A DNA stretch of 64,000 bases, from contig CAKPOE010000006.1 of assembly GCA_934169745.1 (NCBI GenBank), forward strand, positions 1-64,000. The letters are read 5' to 3'. A model generated the notes under the pieces. It had not been told where the DNA came from. It worked only from the letters and a program-made list of their open reading frames with translations, and made no database searches. The stretch comes from an uncultured Clostridia bacterium. Lineage in GTDB: Bacteria > Bacillota > Clostridia > TANB77 > UBA1234. Positions 45,017 through 52,191 of this stretch are shown piece by piece. The translations under genes were made by a program, and so were the position numbers. Each line of letters begins with the position of its first letter. The stretch's first letter is position 1.

Positions 45017-45628
45017 ATGTTACTTAAGACATTCAAGGGTTTGGTTGGAAATATGCAATCATATACGAATAACTATGTTGTATATGATGATAAAACTAGA
45101 GAAGGAATACTGATAGATGTTTCCAATGATGTAGACAAAATATATGATTTTATTGAGAATTCGCAAATACATTTGAAATACATTGTTCTGACACATTGTC
45201 ACGGAGACCATACAGATGGAATAAAAGAGCTAAGGAGAATGTATCCAAGTGCAAAGATTGTAATACATGAAGAAGATTCTTTTGGATTAACAAATGATGA
45301 GATAAGTAGATGTACGGCAATAGGCAGAGAACCTAATTTTATAGAAGCGGATATCGCCTTAAAAGATGGCGATGTTCTAAAGTTTGGAGAGATATCTGCA
45401 AAGATTATTCACACACCTGGACATACTGCAGGAAGTATTTCGATTTTGATTGAAGATGCTTTATTTTCTGGCGATACACTTTTTAAAGGAACAACAGGAA
45501 GAGTTGATTTACCAACTGGTGACAAATGGAATATGAAGAGCTCAATTGAAAAACTTTTAAAACTTCCAGAAAACACAATTGTATATCCAGGACATGGTTA
45601 CAGCACAATAATTGCTGATGAAAAGTAA
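45017..45628 (+). CDS. Metallo-beta-lactamase-fold hydrolase, glyoxalase II-like
   Basis: 203 residues. 'LTHCHGDHTDGI' gives the HxHxDH motif, 'HTPGHTAGSISI' the next His, 'FSGDTLFKGTTGRVDLPTGD' the bridging Asp, and 'YPGHGYSTII' the last His. This small type is common in Firmicutes and is often annotated as hydroxyacylglutathione hydrolase, though thiol substrates other than glutathione are likely. AAGGAGG precedes the ATG, 15 bases after relA. Confidence 0.88.
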   Translation: MLLKTFKGLVGNMQSYTNNYVVYDDKTREGILIDVSNDVDKIYDFIENSQIHLKYIVLTHCHGDHTDGIKELRRMYPSAKIVIHEEDSFGLTNDEISRCTAIGREPNFIEADIALKDGDVLKFGEISAKIIHTPGHTAGSISILIEDALFSGDTLFKGTTGRVDLPTGDKWNMKSSIEKLLKLPENTIVYPGHGYSTIIADEK

Positions 45629-45655
45629 AATTATAAAAACAGTTTGAAGGCATGC

Positions 45656-45677
45656 GGGTCGCCGAAGGCGGCGACCC
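45656..45677. repeat. REP-like palindrome, best copy of the GGGTCGCC family
   Basis: GGGTCGCCG and CGGCGACCC form a perfect 9-bp stem with a 4-base loop, in very AT-rich surroundings. It follows the hydrolase gene. ATGCGGGTC just before the stem recurs at 14173. Confidence 0.7.
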
Positions 45678-45696
45678 CTACATTTGCACAAAAAAA

Positions 45697-45728
45697 TAAC
45701 CTCTCTGTTCAACCGACTAGAGGTTATT
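45697..45728 (-). terminator. Terminator for a minus-strand gene remnant
   Basis: AATAACCTCT and AGAGGTTATT pair perfectly. On the minus strand a T7 run follows the stem, so it terminates transcription coming from the right. Confidence 0.7.
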
Positions 45729-45731
45729 TAA

Positions 45732-45857
45732 AATAGTCATCAAGGTCAACCGCATCTTGCGGATTTCCTTTATCTACATTCATTTCAGTATATTTTGTGC
45801 AAAAAATCAATCGATTATGCATTAATTTGTAATTTATAAATTGCAATATTAAATGAA
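45732..45857 (-). pseudogene. Minus-strand gene remnant, C-terminal end only
   Basis: The minus strand is open from about 45857 to a stop at 45732 and ends '...DKGNPQDAVDLDDYFK', directly before a terminator. A possible ATG (start at about 45821) has no ribosome site. It looks like the last part of a lost gene. I do not recognise the family. Confidence 0.35.
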
Positions 45858-45866
45858 CGAATTTTC

Positions 45867-45899
45867 AAAAAAACTGCCCACCTCGAATGAGATGGACAG
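45867..45899 (-). terminator. Terminator of the GC-richer minus-strand operon
   Basis: On the minus strand CTGTCCATCTC pairs with GAGGTGGGCAG (two G-U pairs) over a 4-base loop, followed by seven T. It lies just after the stop codon of the gene at 45914-46150. Confidence 0.8.
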
Positions 45900-45913
45900 A
45901 AGCAAATAGCTTT

Positions 45914-46150
45914 TTACCAGCACTGCTCCTTCATGTAGCACGAGCCGTTTGCAAACCAGAAAAGCAGAGTTACATCGCCAAACTGGAAAGCATAAATCTC
46001 GTACCCACCCATGGGAGACTTGCTGATGGGAGAAAGCTTCATTGCCTCTCCAATAGTCAGCTTGGTATTCTTGCCGAAGCGAGAGTCCTCCAGCCTCTTG
46101 ATTAGCATAGCAGCATTCTCCTTGGAAATACGGTGCTTCATCTGCAACAT
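45914..46150 (-). CDS. Small protein of unknown function in a GC-richer island
   Basis: 78 residues, starting 'MLQMKHRISKENAAMLIKRLED' and ending in a Trp/Cys/Phe-rich segment 'FQFGDVTLLFWFANGSCYM'. A good AAGGAGG lies 8 bases upstream of the ATG at 46150; longer in-frame extensions have no such site. Base composition and codon choice (more C and G in third positions) differ from the neighbours, suggesting transfer, perhaps from a plasmid or phage. I do not recognise the family. Confidence 0.6.
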   Translation of the reverse strand: MLQMKHRISKENAAMLIKRLEDSRFGKNTKLTIGEAMKLSPISKSPMGGYEIYAFQFGDVTLLFWFANGSCYMKEQCW

Positions 46151-46164
46151 TGGTTTATCCTCCT

Positions 46165-46574
46165 TAATTGTTGTTGTCCTTGGTAAGCTTTTCAATGAAT
46201 TCACGGAAGTACCCATCGATGTGTTTGATTTCACAGTCAAACCTTTCCGTTTCCAATTCATCGAGGTTGTTATCTCTCAGATAGCAGGAACGCAACATCC
46301 GATAGATATTCTCAGCATCACAGAGAAACTCATAATTCCTGCCACCCCACCAGTTGTCTTGGTATTTGAAAACACCATCAACGGTAAGATAGCCATCACC
46401 ATAGTACTCACCGAAGCTTTCCGTGTGGTAGACATGAATCTCCTTTTTGCCGAGCCAAACGAACTGTTGAAGTGTTCTTTGATGAGTTTTTCAGCTCTGA
46501 ACGCTTCTTCAGCCAGTTCGGAAAACATCTTGACGAAGAACGATTTCTTGAGCAGACATAGCCATGATTTCCAT
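46165..46574 (-). pseudogene. Decayed gene with two frame changes in a GC-richer island
   Basis: A start with GGGAGG (ATG at 46574, 'MEIMAMSAQEI') leads into three successive frames that each look coding: 'FFVKMFSELAEEAFRAEKLI' in the second and 'QQFVWLGKKEIHVYHTES', '...GEYYGDGYLTVDGVFKYQDN' to 'FIEKLTKDNNN' in the third, ending at 46165. Two small indels are needed to join them. The last segment alone is over 95 codons with natural composition. Family not recognised. It stands 14 bases upstream of the small gene at 45914-46150, and both share the promoter at 46658-46685. Plus-strand frames across this region are shadows. Confidence 0.6.
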
Positions 46575-46657
46575 TGTGATTCCTCCCACAATTGTGTTAT
46601 ATAGTCAAGTTCTTGTTGCCTTTCGAGGATATATACAAGAAAGTACTTGCTAATAAT

Positions 46658-46685
46658 ATTATACCACGAATTAACATAATTTTCA
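46658..46685 (-). promoter_or_regulatory. Promoter of the GC-richer minus-strand operon
   Basis: On the minus strand TTGAAA (46680-46685) and TATAAT (46658-46663) with 16-base spacing. It is divergent to the tRNA promoter. Confidence 0.55.
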
Positions 46686-46719
46686 AGCTGTAAATTCGAT
46701 GAAATATTTTGAAATTTCT

Positions 46720-46749
46720 CTTGCATATAAAAAAGCATCATGCTATAAT
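46720..46749 (+). promoter_or_regulatory. Promoter of the tRNA-Leu gene
   Basis: TTGCAT followed at about 17-18 bases by a perfect TATAAT (46744-46749), 18 bases before the mature tRNA start. Confidence 0.7.
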
Positions 46750-46767
46750 GAAAAAGTATTCTGAATT

Positions 46768-46850
46768 GCCCGAGTGACGGAATTGGCAGACGTACACGAC
46801 TCAAAATCGTGCGGGAAACCATGTGGGTTCGAGTCCCACCTTGGGCACCA
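46768..46850 (+). tRNA. tRNA-Leu, anticodon CAA
   Basis: The acceptor arms GCCCGAG and CTTGGGC pair with two G-U pairs. The anticodon stem CACGA/TCGTG closes a 7-base loop CTCAAAA with anticodon CAA, which reads UUG. A long variable arm, typical of leucine tRNA, precedes the T arm GTGGG-TTCGAGT-CCCAC. The 3' CCA is encoded. A terminator follows at 46892. Confidence 0.95.
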
Positions 46851-46891
46851 ATGACGTATCTGTTCGAACTATTAGAATAGATAGATACAAA

Positions 46892-46926
46892 AATCAATCA
46901 GAAAATAAGATCTGGTTGATTTTTTT
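46892..46926 (+). terminator. Terminator after tRNA-Leu
   Basis: AATCAATCAGA pairs with TCTGGTTGATT (one G-U pair) and a T run follows. Confidence 0.8.
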
Positions 46927-46977
46927 GTTGTCTAAAAACAATATAAAAATCATCCAAACGAAAGGATGGTGTTGAAA

Positions 46978-47208
46978 ATGGAGATAATTAAGCAAGAACT
47001 ACAATTTGAAGAATGTCTAAAACAGAGACTTGAATTTATATGTGAATTAATGTTAAAAGATATTGATGAAGAATATAGAACTACACTTGTGAATTTTGGT
47101 TTGAGAAAATATTTCAATATAAATTTTGCAATGGTTAAACTTATGGAAATGGAAACGACAGAGCAAAATAAGGTCGCTTTATATCTGTTTAATCATATAA
47201 AAATTTAA
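46978..47208 (+). CDS. Small protein of unknown function
   Basis: 76 residues, mostly helical by composition, beginning 'MEIIKQELQFEECLKQRLEF'. An ATG 12 bases upstream (46966) is an alternative start; AAAGGA lies at 46959-46964, a rather long distance from 46978 and too close to 46966. No domain recognised. It lies between tRNA-Leu and a decayed dinD gene, a typical place for accessory genes. Confidence 0.4.
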   Translation: MEIIKQELQFEECLKQRLEFICELMLKDIDEEYRTTLVNFGLRKYFNINFAMVKLMEMETTEQNKVALYLFNHIKI

Positions 47209-47295
47209 ATAAAAATAATTGACATACACAAACAGTTGTTTCGTAATATTGACTAGATAATTAAAATACAATATTAAAAAACGGAGATGATATTA

Positions 47296-47596
47296 ATGAA
47301 TGACATAGATAAAAATTAGCGAAAAAGAATATAGCTCACTTACTGAAGATGAAAAAAAGATTTTATCAAAGAAATTTAACCAAAAAAGGAAATTATTCAC
47401 TTAATCAAACCGATAAAAATGCTGGAGTTAAAAACTTTGATAATTTCATAATGCTGGATATAAAGGTTTATATAATGGAGAAACTGCTGATGATATTGAT
47501 AAAAGAAAAGGATTAAGATATAGAGAAGATTTACCTACTCCCCAAAAAAGCTTAAAACAATTAGAAAAAGAGAACAATAGAAGTTTGAAAAAATAA
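47296..47596 (+). pseudogene. dinD-like remnant with frame changes and an internal deletion
   Basis: Pieces of DinD (DNA-damage-inducible protein D) can be read in several frames: 'YSSLTEDEKKILSKKF' (compare the LREDEKR segment of DinD), 'NAGVKNFDNF', then 'HNAGYKGLYNGETADDIDKR' and 'LPTPQKSLKQLEKEN', ending at 47596. DinD proteins have '...GYxGLYxG..' in the middle and 'LPTPxxSIKQLE' at the end; here the two are almost adjacent, so about 50-70 codons between them are missing, and the N-terminal half is missing too. An ATG behind GGAGATG at 47296 opens in a frame that stops at once. The recognition rests on memory of the E. coli protein. Confidence 0.7.
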
Positions 47597-47624
47597 ATAA
47601 GTGATTTTTAAATCAAAAATAGTG

Positions 47625-47652
47625 TTGCTTTTTATAGAAAAAATGATAAAAT
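47625..47652 (+). promoter_or_regulatory. Promoter of the T-box-tyrS unit
   Basis: TTGCTT (47625-47630) and TAAAAT (47647-47652) with 16-base spacing, upstream of the T-box leader. Confidence 0.5.
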
Positions 47653-47699
47653 ATATATGTATTTTAATTTAGTTATGTTTTAAAAAGAAAACTAGTAAA

Positions 47700-47891
47700 A
47701 TTTTATAGTAACTTATAGAGAGATAATGGTAGCTGAAAATTATCAGTATATAAAATTTGAATTACAATTCTTATAGTAACTAACGGGTTGCTACGAATAA
47801 GCTATAAATGAGGCAATATTATTTTATATTGTGAAAAAAGGTGGTACAACGGAGTCAGTTCGTCCTTTAATAGGGATGGATTGACTTTTTT
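47700..47891 (+). promoter_or_regulatory. T-box riboswitch, tyrosine-specific
   Basis: Stem I is closed by TTATAG (47713-47718) and CTATAA (47802-47807). It contains the AGAGA/GATAATGGTAGCTGAAAATTATC motif of T-box leaders. The probable specifier codon is TAC (47792-47794) in GCTACGAA, a tyrosine codon. The T-box core GGTGGTACAACGG (47840-47852) is a slight variant of the usual GGGTGGTACCGCG. The terminator competing with the antiterminator is at 47853-47891. Uncharged tRNA-Tyr should stabilise the antiterminator and turn on tyrS, which lies downstream. Confidence 0.88.
47853..47891 (+). terminator. Regulated terminator of the tyrosine T-box
   Basis: AGTCAGTTCGTCC (47853-47865) pairs along all 13 positions (three G-U) with GGATGGATTGACT (47874-47886), followed by TTTTTT. 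The left arm overlaps the sequence next to the T-box core, as required for a switch. Confidence 0.85.
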
Positions 47892-47910
47892 GATTTTTGG
47901 AGGTGATATT

Positions 47911-47988
47911 ATGACCCAATGGTTTACAAATAAAATAATAATCCAAGGGTTATTATATGCATATCTATATAATACAATCATTAAATAA
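47911..47988 (+). CDS. Tyr-rich 25-residue small ORF between T-box and tyrS
   Basis: An ATG at 47911 with a strong GGAGGTGATATT ribosome site opens a 25-codon frame, 'MTQWFTNKIIIQGLLYAYLY' and five more residues. Three of six neighbouring residues are Tyr (TAT codons), followed by a possible hairpin overlap (CCAAGGG with flanking AATAATAAT/TTATTAT). It ends 19 bases before tyrS. It could be a leader peptide adding translational control by tyrosine supply, or a chance small gene. It is too short to assign a family. Confidence 0.45.
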   Translation: MTQWFTNKIIIQGLLYAYLYNTIIK

Positions 47989-48007
47989 AGAATGGAGGTT
48001 AATAGAT

Positions 48008-49168
48008 ATGAATAATTTAGAAATTATAAAAAGAAAAGCAATACAAATATTTAATCAAGAAGATTTAGAAAGAAAAATAAATAGTGGTAAGAAATTAACA
48101 ATAAAATTTGGAGCAGACCCATCAAGACCAGATTTGCATATAGGACATTCTGTTCCATTAAGGGTATTAAAAACATTTCAAGATATGGGACATAAAATTG
48201 TATTTGTAATAGGTGATTTTACAGCAATGATAGGTGATCCATCTGGTAAAAGTAAAACAAGACCGGCACTTACATTTGAAGAAACTCGAAAGTCTGCTGA
48301 AACATATTTAGAACAAGTTACAAAAATATTAGACAAAGAAAAAACGGAAATTGTATTTAATTCAGAATGGTTATCTAAAATGACATTTGAAGATGTAATA
48401 AAACTATCTAGTAAATATACAGTTGCAAGAATTATGGAAAGAGATGACTTTAAAAATAGGTATGAAAATAATTTACCTTTATCTATGCATGAATTGTTAT
48501 ATCCATTAATGCAAGGATATGATTCTGTCGCAATAAATGCAGATATTGAAATTGGTGGAACAGACCAAACTTTTAATTTACTTGTTGGAAGAGAACTTCA
48601 GAAAGATTATGGACAGGAAAGTCAAGTAGTAATGACATTTCCATTACTTGTAGGATTAGATGGAAAAGAAAAAATGAGTAAGTCATTAGAAAATTATATT
48701 GGATTGAATGATTCTCCTTTTGAAAAATTTGAAAAAAGTATGAAAATTCCAGATACTATACTAAGACAATACTTTGAATTAGCAACAGATATGCCAACAG
48801 ATGAAATTGATATAATAATGAATAAAGACATTAGAGAGGCACATATGTTTTTTGCTAAAGAATTATTAAAAATGTATGACGATGTAGATGAATTTGAAAA
48901 AATTAAAGAAAGATATTTAAAAATAGCTAAAGGAAACATTCCCGAAGATATTGAAACAATTAATATACCAGAAAATGAAATGAATATATGCGATTTATTA
49001 GTAAAAATTGATTTTGCAAACTCTAAAGGAGAAGCTAAAAGAATGATACAAGGAAATGGCATAAAGATTAATTCTAATTTGGAAGCAGATATAAATAAAA
49101 TATTAAAAATTGAAAATGATTTAGTAGTTCAATTTGGAAAAAATAAGTTCAAAAAAATAATAAAATAG
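48008..49168 (+). CDS. tyrS: Tyrosyl-tRNA synthetase
   Basis: 386 residues, class I. 'PDLHIGHSVPL' carries HIGH (44-47), 'IGGTDQTFNL' is the tyrosine-binding region, 'KEKMSKSLEN' carries KMSKS (222-226), and the C terminus has an S4 RNA-binding domain ('NSKGEAKRMIQGNGIKIN'). The start 'IKFGADPSRPDLHIGH' is of the TyrZ-like type. TGGAGG precedes the ATG at 48008. Expression is controlled by the tyrosine T-box upstream. Confidence 0.96.
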   Translation: MNNLEIIKRKAIQIFNQEDLERKINSGKKLTIKFGADPSRPDLHIGHSVPLRVLKTFQDMGHKIVFVIGDFTAMIGDPSGKSKTRPALTFEETRKSAETYLEQVTKILDKEKTEIVFNSEWLSKMTFEDVIKLSSKYTVARIMERDDFKNRYENNLPLSMHELLYPLMQGYDSVAINADIEIGGTDQTFNLLVGRELQKDYGQESQVVMTFPLLVGLDGKEKMSKSLENYIGLNDSPFEKFEKSMKIPDTILRQYFELATDMPTDEIDIIMNKDIREAHMFFAKELLKMYDDVDEFEKIKERYLKIAKGNIPEDIETINIPENEMNICDLLVKIDFANSKGEAKRMIQGNGIKINSNLEADINKILKIENDLVVQFGKNKFKKIIK

Positions 49169-49192
49169 TAAAATATAGGTTTAAAATAGATA

Positions 49193-50281
49193 TGTCACAA
49201 AAACAAATATTGAAAGAGAGTACCGAAAATGTTAAGGTTTAAATATCGACAAATAAACCGAAATGGAGGTACTCTCTTATGAGCAATAGTATAACACAAA
49301 AAATGAAATATAAACAGAGTGTGATAAAATTTTCTGAAAAATATGGTGTATATAAGGCATCAATACAGTTCAATGAATGGGCAAAAACAATATACCGTTG
49401 GAAAGCGAAATATGATGGTACACTAGAAAGCTTAAGAAATGAATCGAAAAAGCCAAAATCACATCCAAATCAGCATACAGAAGAAGAAATAAAATTAATA
49501 AAAAATTTCAAATCCAATAACAAAAAGACCGGATTAGTTGTACTTTGGGTAAAACTTGTAGAAGTAGGATATAGTAGGACAATACAAAGTTTGTATCATG
49601 TCATGCAAAGGTTAGGAATATATCAAAAAGCTCCCAGTAAGAAAAAAGGAAAACAGCCAGAGAAATTTGAAAGTGGAACATATCCTGGAGAAAAAGTACA
49701 AGTAGATGTTAAGTATGTTCCCAATGAATGCATGAGTCAGGAGCTAAAAGATTTGGGTGAAAAATTTTATCAATATACGGCAATAGATGAATTTACAAGA
49801 ATAAGATACGCTTGGTTTACAAATGAGCATAGTACTTATTCATCAAGTGAATTTGTAAAATTATTAGTAAGATATTTTCCATTCAAGATAAAGACTATAC
49901 AAACAGACAATGGAATGGAATTTACAAATAGATTAAGTTGGAATGCATTTATGAAAAATAAGCAGACATTATTTGAGAGGACATTAAAGGAACTAGGCAT
50001 AGAACATAAACTAATAAAACCACATACACCAAAGGAAAACGGCAGAGTGGAAAGAAGTCATAGAAAAGACCAAGAGAGATTTTATTATGGGAAAGTATTT
50101 TGGAGTTTAGAGGATTTAAGAAATAGAGGCAAATATTGGAGACAAGAATATAATAATTTTCCAATGAGACCGCTAGGATGGTTGAGTCCGTTGGAGTTCT
50201 ATAAAAGATGGAAAAGTCAAGCAAAATCAGTGTAAAACATATTTGGTACTCAAAATATATAATTATAAATATTTTGTGACA
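49193..50281. mobile_element. Insertion sequence, IS481-like, about 1.09 kb
   Basis: Ends begin TGTCACAAAA on both sides (49193 rightwards; 50281 on the other strand), and a second match, GAGTACC, occurs inside each end. It holds one transposase gene. I could not find a clear target-site duplication: the flanks are ...AGATA and TATGAT.... It separates tyrS from the hairpin at 50316, which was probably the tyrS terminator. The exact family is inferred from the single-ORF layout. Confidence 0.8.
49279..50235 (+). CDS. DDE transposase (IS481/rve type)
   Basis: 318 residues. An N-terminal helix-turn-helix ('KFSEKYGVYKASIQFNEWAKTIYRWKAKY') binds the inverted repeats. The integrase-like core has Asp143 ('VQVDVKYV'), Asp210 ('IQTDNGMEF') and Glu258 ('NGRVERSH'). 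It is intact and probably functional. The ATG follows TGGAGG, and a single frame covers the gene, so no programmed frameshift is needed as in IS3 elements. Confidence 0.88.
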   Translation: MSNSITQKMKYKQSVIKFSEKYGVYKASIQFNEWAKTIYRWKAKYDGTLESLRNESKKPKSHPNQHTEEEIKLIKNFKSNNKKTGLVVLWVKLVEVGYSRTIQSLYHVMQRLGIYQKAPSKKKGKQPEKFESGTYPGEKVQVDVKYVPNECMSQELKDLGEKFYQYTAIDEFTRIRYAWFTNEHSTYSSSEFVKLLVRYFPFKIKTIQTDNGMEFTNRLSWNAFMKNKQTLFERTLKELGIEHKLIKPHTPKENGRVERSHRKDQERFYYGKVFWSLEDLRNRGKYWRQEYNNFPMRPLGWLSPLEFYKRWKSQAKSV

Positions 50282-50315
50282 TATGATTGATTAACCTACA
50301 TTTTGAACTTTTTTT

Positions 50316-50351
50316 AAAAGCGAAAGATTGTTGAAAATCTTTCGCTTTTAT
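50316..50351. terminator. Hairpin, likely the displaced tyrS terminator
   Basis: AAAAGCGAAAGATT and AATCTTTCGCTTTT form a perfect 14-bp stem with T-rich flanks on both sides, just past the IS. Confidence 0.75.
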
Positions 50352-50385
50352 GATAAGATAAAATAAAAATTTTTGTAAACAAATG

Positions 50386-50414
50386 TTGATACTTGTCAAA
50401 CTGATTGATACGAT
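50386..50414 (+). promoter_or_regulatory. Promoter of the lipid-biosynthesis operon
   Basis: TTGATA (50386-50391) and TACGAT (50409-50414) with 17-base spacing, 25 bases before the first start. I see no other promoter or terminator before 63950, so the operon is at least 13.5 kb. Confidence 0.65.
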
Positions 50415-50438
50415 ATTTTTAAAGGAAAAGGAATGTAT

Positions 50439-51428
50439 ATGAAAAAAGTATTAGTAACTGGAGCAACAGGATTTTTAGGAAAATATTTAATAGAAGATTT
50501 ATTGAATAATGATTATGAAGTTGTTGCACAGGGAAGAAAAGAAAATGTTTTAAATAATATAAAAGAAAAATACAATGTTGAAATTCTTAAATGTTCGTTA
50601 GATGAAATAAAAGATGTAGAGCTTAATGTAGATTATGTTATACATGCAGCAGCCTTATCGACTGTGTGGGGGAAATGGGAAGATTTTTATAATTCTAATG
50701 TTGTAGGTACAGAAAATGTAATTAATTTTTGTAAGAAAAATAATGTTGAAAGATTGGTATATGTATCTTCTCCAAGCGTGTATTCAGCAAAACATGATAG
50801 ACTAAATATAAAGGAAGAAGATTTTGATAAAAATAATAAATTAAACTTTTATATAAAAAGTAAGATAATTGCAGAAAATTTAATAAACAATATTGAAGAT
50901 GATAAATTAGAAAAAGTAATAATAAGACCAAGAGGATTATTTGGAATTGGAGATACAAGTATTATTCCAAGACTTATTAATGCAAATAGAAAGATAGGTA
51001 TTCCACTGTTTAATGATGGTAAAAACATTGTTGATATAACTTGTGTAGAAAATGTTGCGCTTGCTTTAAGACTTGCTATTGAAAGTAAGAACGCAGTAGG
51101 AAATACATATAACATTACTAATGGCGAGCCAAGAGAATTTAAAAATATACTTGAAGAACTATTTGAGCAAATAAATGAGCCACCTAAATACTTGAAAATT
51201 AACTTAAACTTAATGTATGGGGTTTCCTCTATCATTGAATTTATATATAAAGTATTTCACATATATAAAGAGCCAATGATAACTAAATACAATATTTGTA
51301 CATTAGGATATAGTCAAACTTTAAATATTGAAAAAGCAAAAAAAGATTTGAATTATATTCCTAAAATGACATTAAGCGAAGGGATAAAAAAGTATGCAGA
51401 AGATTATAAAAGAAATAAAGTATTATAA
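50439..51428 (+). CDS. NAD(P)-dependent SDR of the extended/3-beta-HSD type
   Basis: 329 residues. The nucleotide-binding motif is 'VTGATGFLGKYLIEDLL' (8-14 for GxxGxxG), 'VDYVIHAAALSTVWG' follows, and the catalytic pair is Tyr138 and Lys142 in 'FYIKSKIIAE'. The best-known relatives by layout are 3-beta-hydroxysteroid dehydrogenase-like reductases, including OleD, which reduces beta-keto acids in long-chain olefin synthesis, and sugar epimerases. In this operon a lipid substrate (beta-keto to beta-hydroxy) fits better, but a nucleotide-sugar role is possible. The second ATG (50439) is taken because AAAAGGA ends just before the first (50433). First gene of the operon. Confidence 0.75.
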   Translation: MKKVLVTGATGFLGKYLIEDLLNNDYEVVAQGRKENVLNNIKEKYNVEILKCSLDEIKDVELNVDYVIHAAALSTVWGKWEDFYNSNVVGTENVINFCKKNNVERLVYVSSPSVYSAKHDRLNIKEEDFDKNNKLNFYIKSKIIAENLINNIEDDKLEKVIIRPRGLFGIGDTSIIPRLINANRKIGIPLFNDGKNIVDITCVENVALALRLAIESKNAVGNTYNITNGEPREFKNILEELFEQINEPPKYLKINLNLMYGVSSIIEFIYKVFHIYKEPMITKYNICTLGYSQTLNIEKAKKDLNYIPKMTLSEGIKKYAEDYKRNKVL

Positions 51429-52191
51429 TTGTGGCTATTGTACTAATAATCTAAAGCTGGTTTTTAAGAAACATAAGAAAGAAATAGAAAAATTCCCAGC
51501 AGGTGTATTTTTAATGGAACATCCTAAAGAAGGATATATTCTATTTGATACAGGATATAGTACAGATATTTATAATATTGGCTGGAAAGGTAAATTATAT
51601 AATTTATTTAATCCAACTTATGTAAAAAAAGAAGATCAAATCAATATTCAATTGGAAAAAGATAATATTAAATGTAGTGAAATAAAGTATTTAATACTAT
51701 CACACTTACATCCAGATCATATTGGATGTGTTAAATATTTTAAAAATGCAAAAATAATCTTATCAGAAGAAGCATTTAATACTTATAAAAAGAACAAAAC
51801 AAAGTATTTGATTTTTGATAAGTTATTGCCAGATTGGTTTGAACAAAGACTAACAATTATAAATGATAACGAATTAAAAGAAAATAAGAATAAATATTTC
51901 ACATATTTTGATTTATTTAAAGATAAAAGCATATTATTAACAAAAGTAAATGGACATGCAAAAGGTCAAATATGTTGTTTAATAGAAAATAAATTGTTTT
52001 TAGGTGCAGATTCAAGTTGGGGTAATAGTTTTGTTGGAAAGGCAGAAAACTTTAGGATTTTTCCAAGACTTATACAATCGAATATGAATGACTATATAAC
52101 AAATGATAAATTACTTAAAAAAATGCAAAATGATGGGATTATATTATGTTTTAGTCATGACACCTACGACAAAGAGGTGATTCAGTTATGA
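51394..52191 (+). CDS. Metallo-beta-lactamase-fold hydrolase
   Basis: 265 residues. 'LSHLHPDHIGCV' is the HxHxDH metal motif, 'VNGHAKGQICCLI' supplies the next His, 'LGADSSWG' the bridging Asp, and 'FSHDTYD' the last His. The family includes lactonases and thioesterase-like enzymes, so release of an acyl group or opening of a lactone is plausible. It overlaps the SDR gene by 35 bases and the next gene by 4 bases (ATGA), so translation is coupled. The overlap start is not certain; the conserved part begins about ten residues in, at 'YYNCGYCTNNL'. Confidence 0.78.
   Translation: MQKIIKEIKYYNCGYCTNNLKLVFKKHKKEIEKFPAGVFLMEHPKEGYILFDTGYSTDIYNIGWKGKLYNLFNPTYVKKEDQINIQLEKDNIKCSEIKYLILSHLHPDHIGCVKYFKNAKIILSEEAFNTYKKNKTKYLIFDKLLPDWFEQRLTIINDNELKENKNKYFTYFDLFKDKSILLTKVNGHAKGQICCLIENKLFLGADSSWGNSFVGKAENFRIFPRLIQSNMNDYITNDKLLKKMQNDGIILCFSHDTYDKEVIQL

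Noticed and set aside
45887..46105. Plus-strand 72-codon ORF
   Set aside because: It begins inside the minus-strand terminator and is the shadow of the gene at 45914-46150.
46011..46604. Long plus-strand ORF of 197 codons
   Set aside because: It is antisense to two minus-strand genes that have a promoter, ribosome sites and a terminator; its own product has low-complexity composition and no ribosome site.
46768..46850. attL/attR repeats of an integrated element at tRNA-Leu
   Set aside because: I could not find a second copy of the 3' end of the tRNA gene in the window.
46277..46897. Single 206-codon minus-strand ORF
   Set aside because: It runs backwards through the tRNA-Leu gene and mixes one true segment of the decayed gene with non-coding sequence.
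49168..50300. Target-site duplication of the insertion sequence
   Set aside because: The bases next to the two ends (AGATA and TATGAT) do not give a convincing direct repeat.
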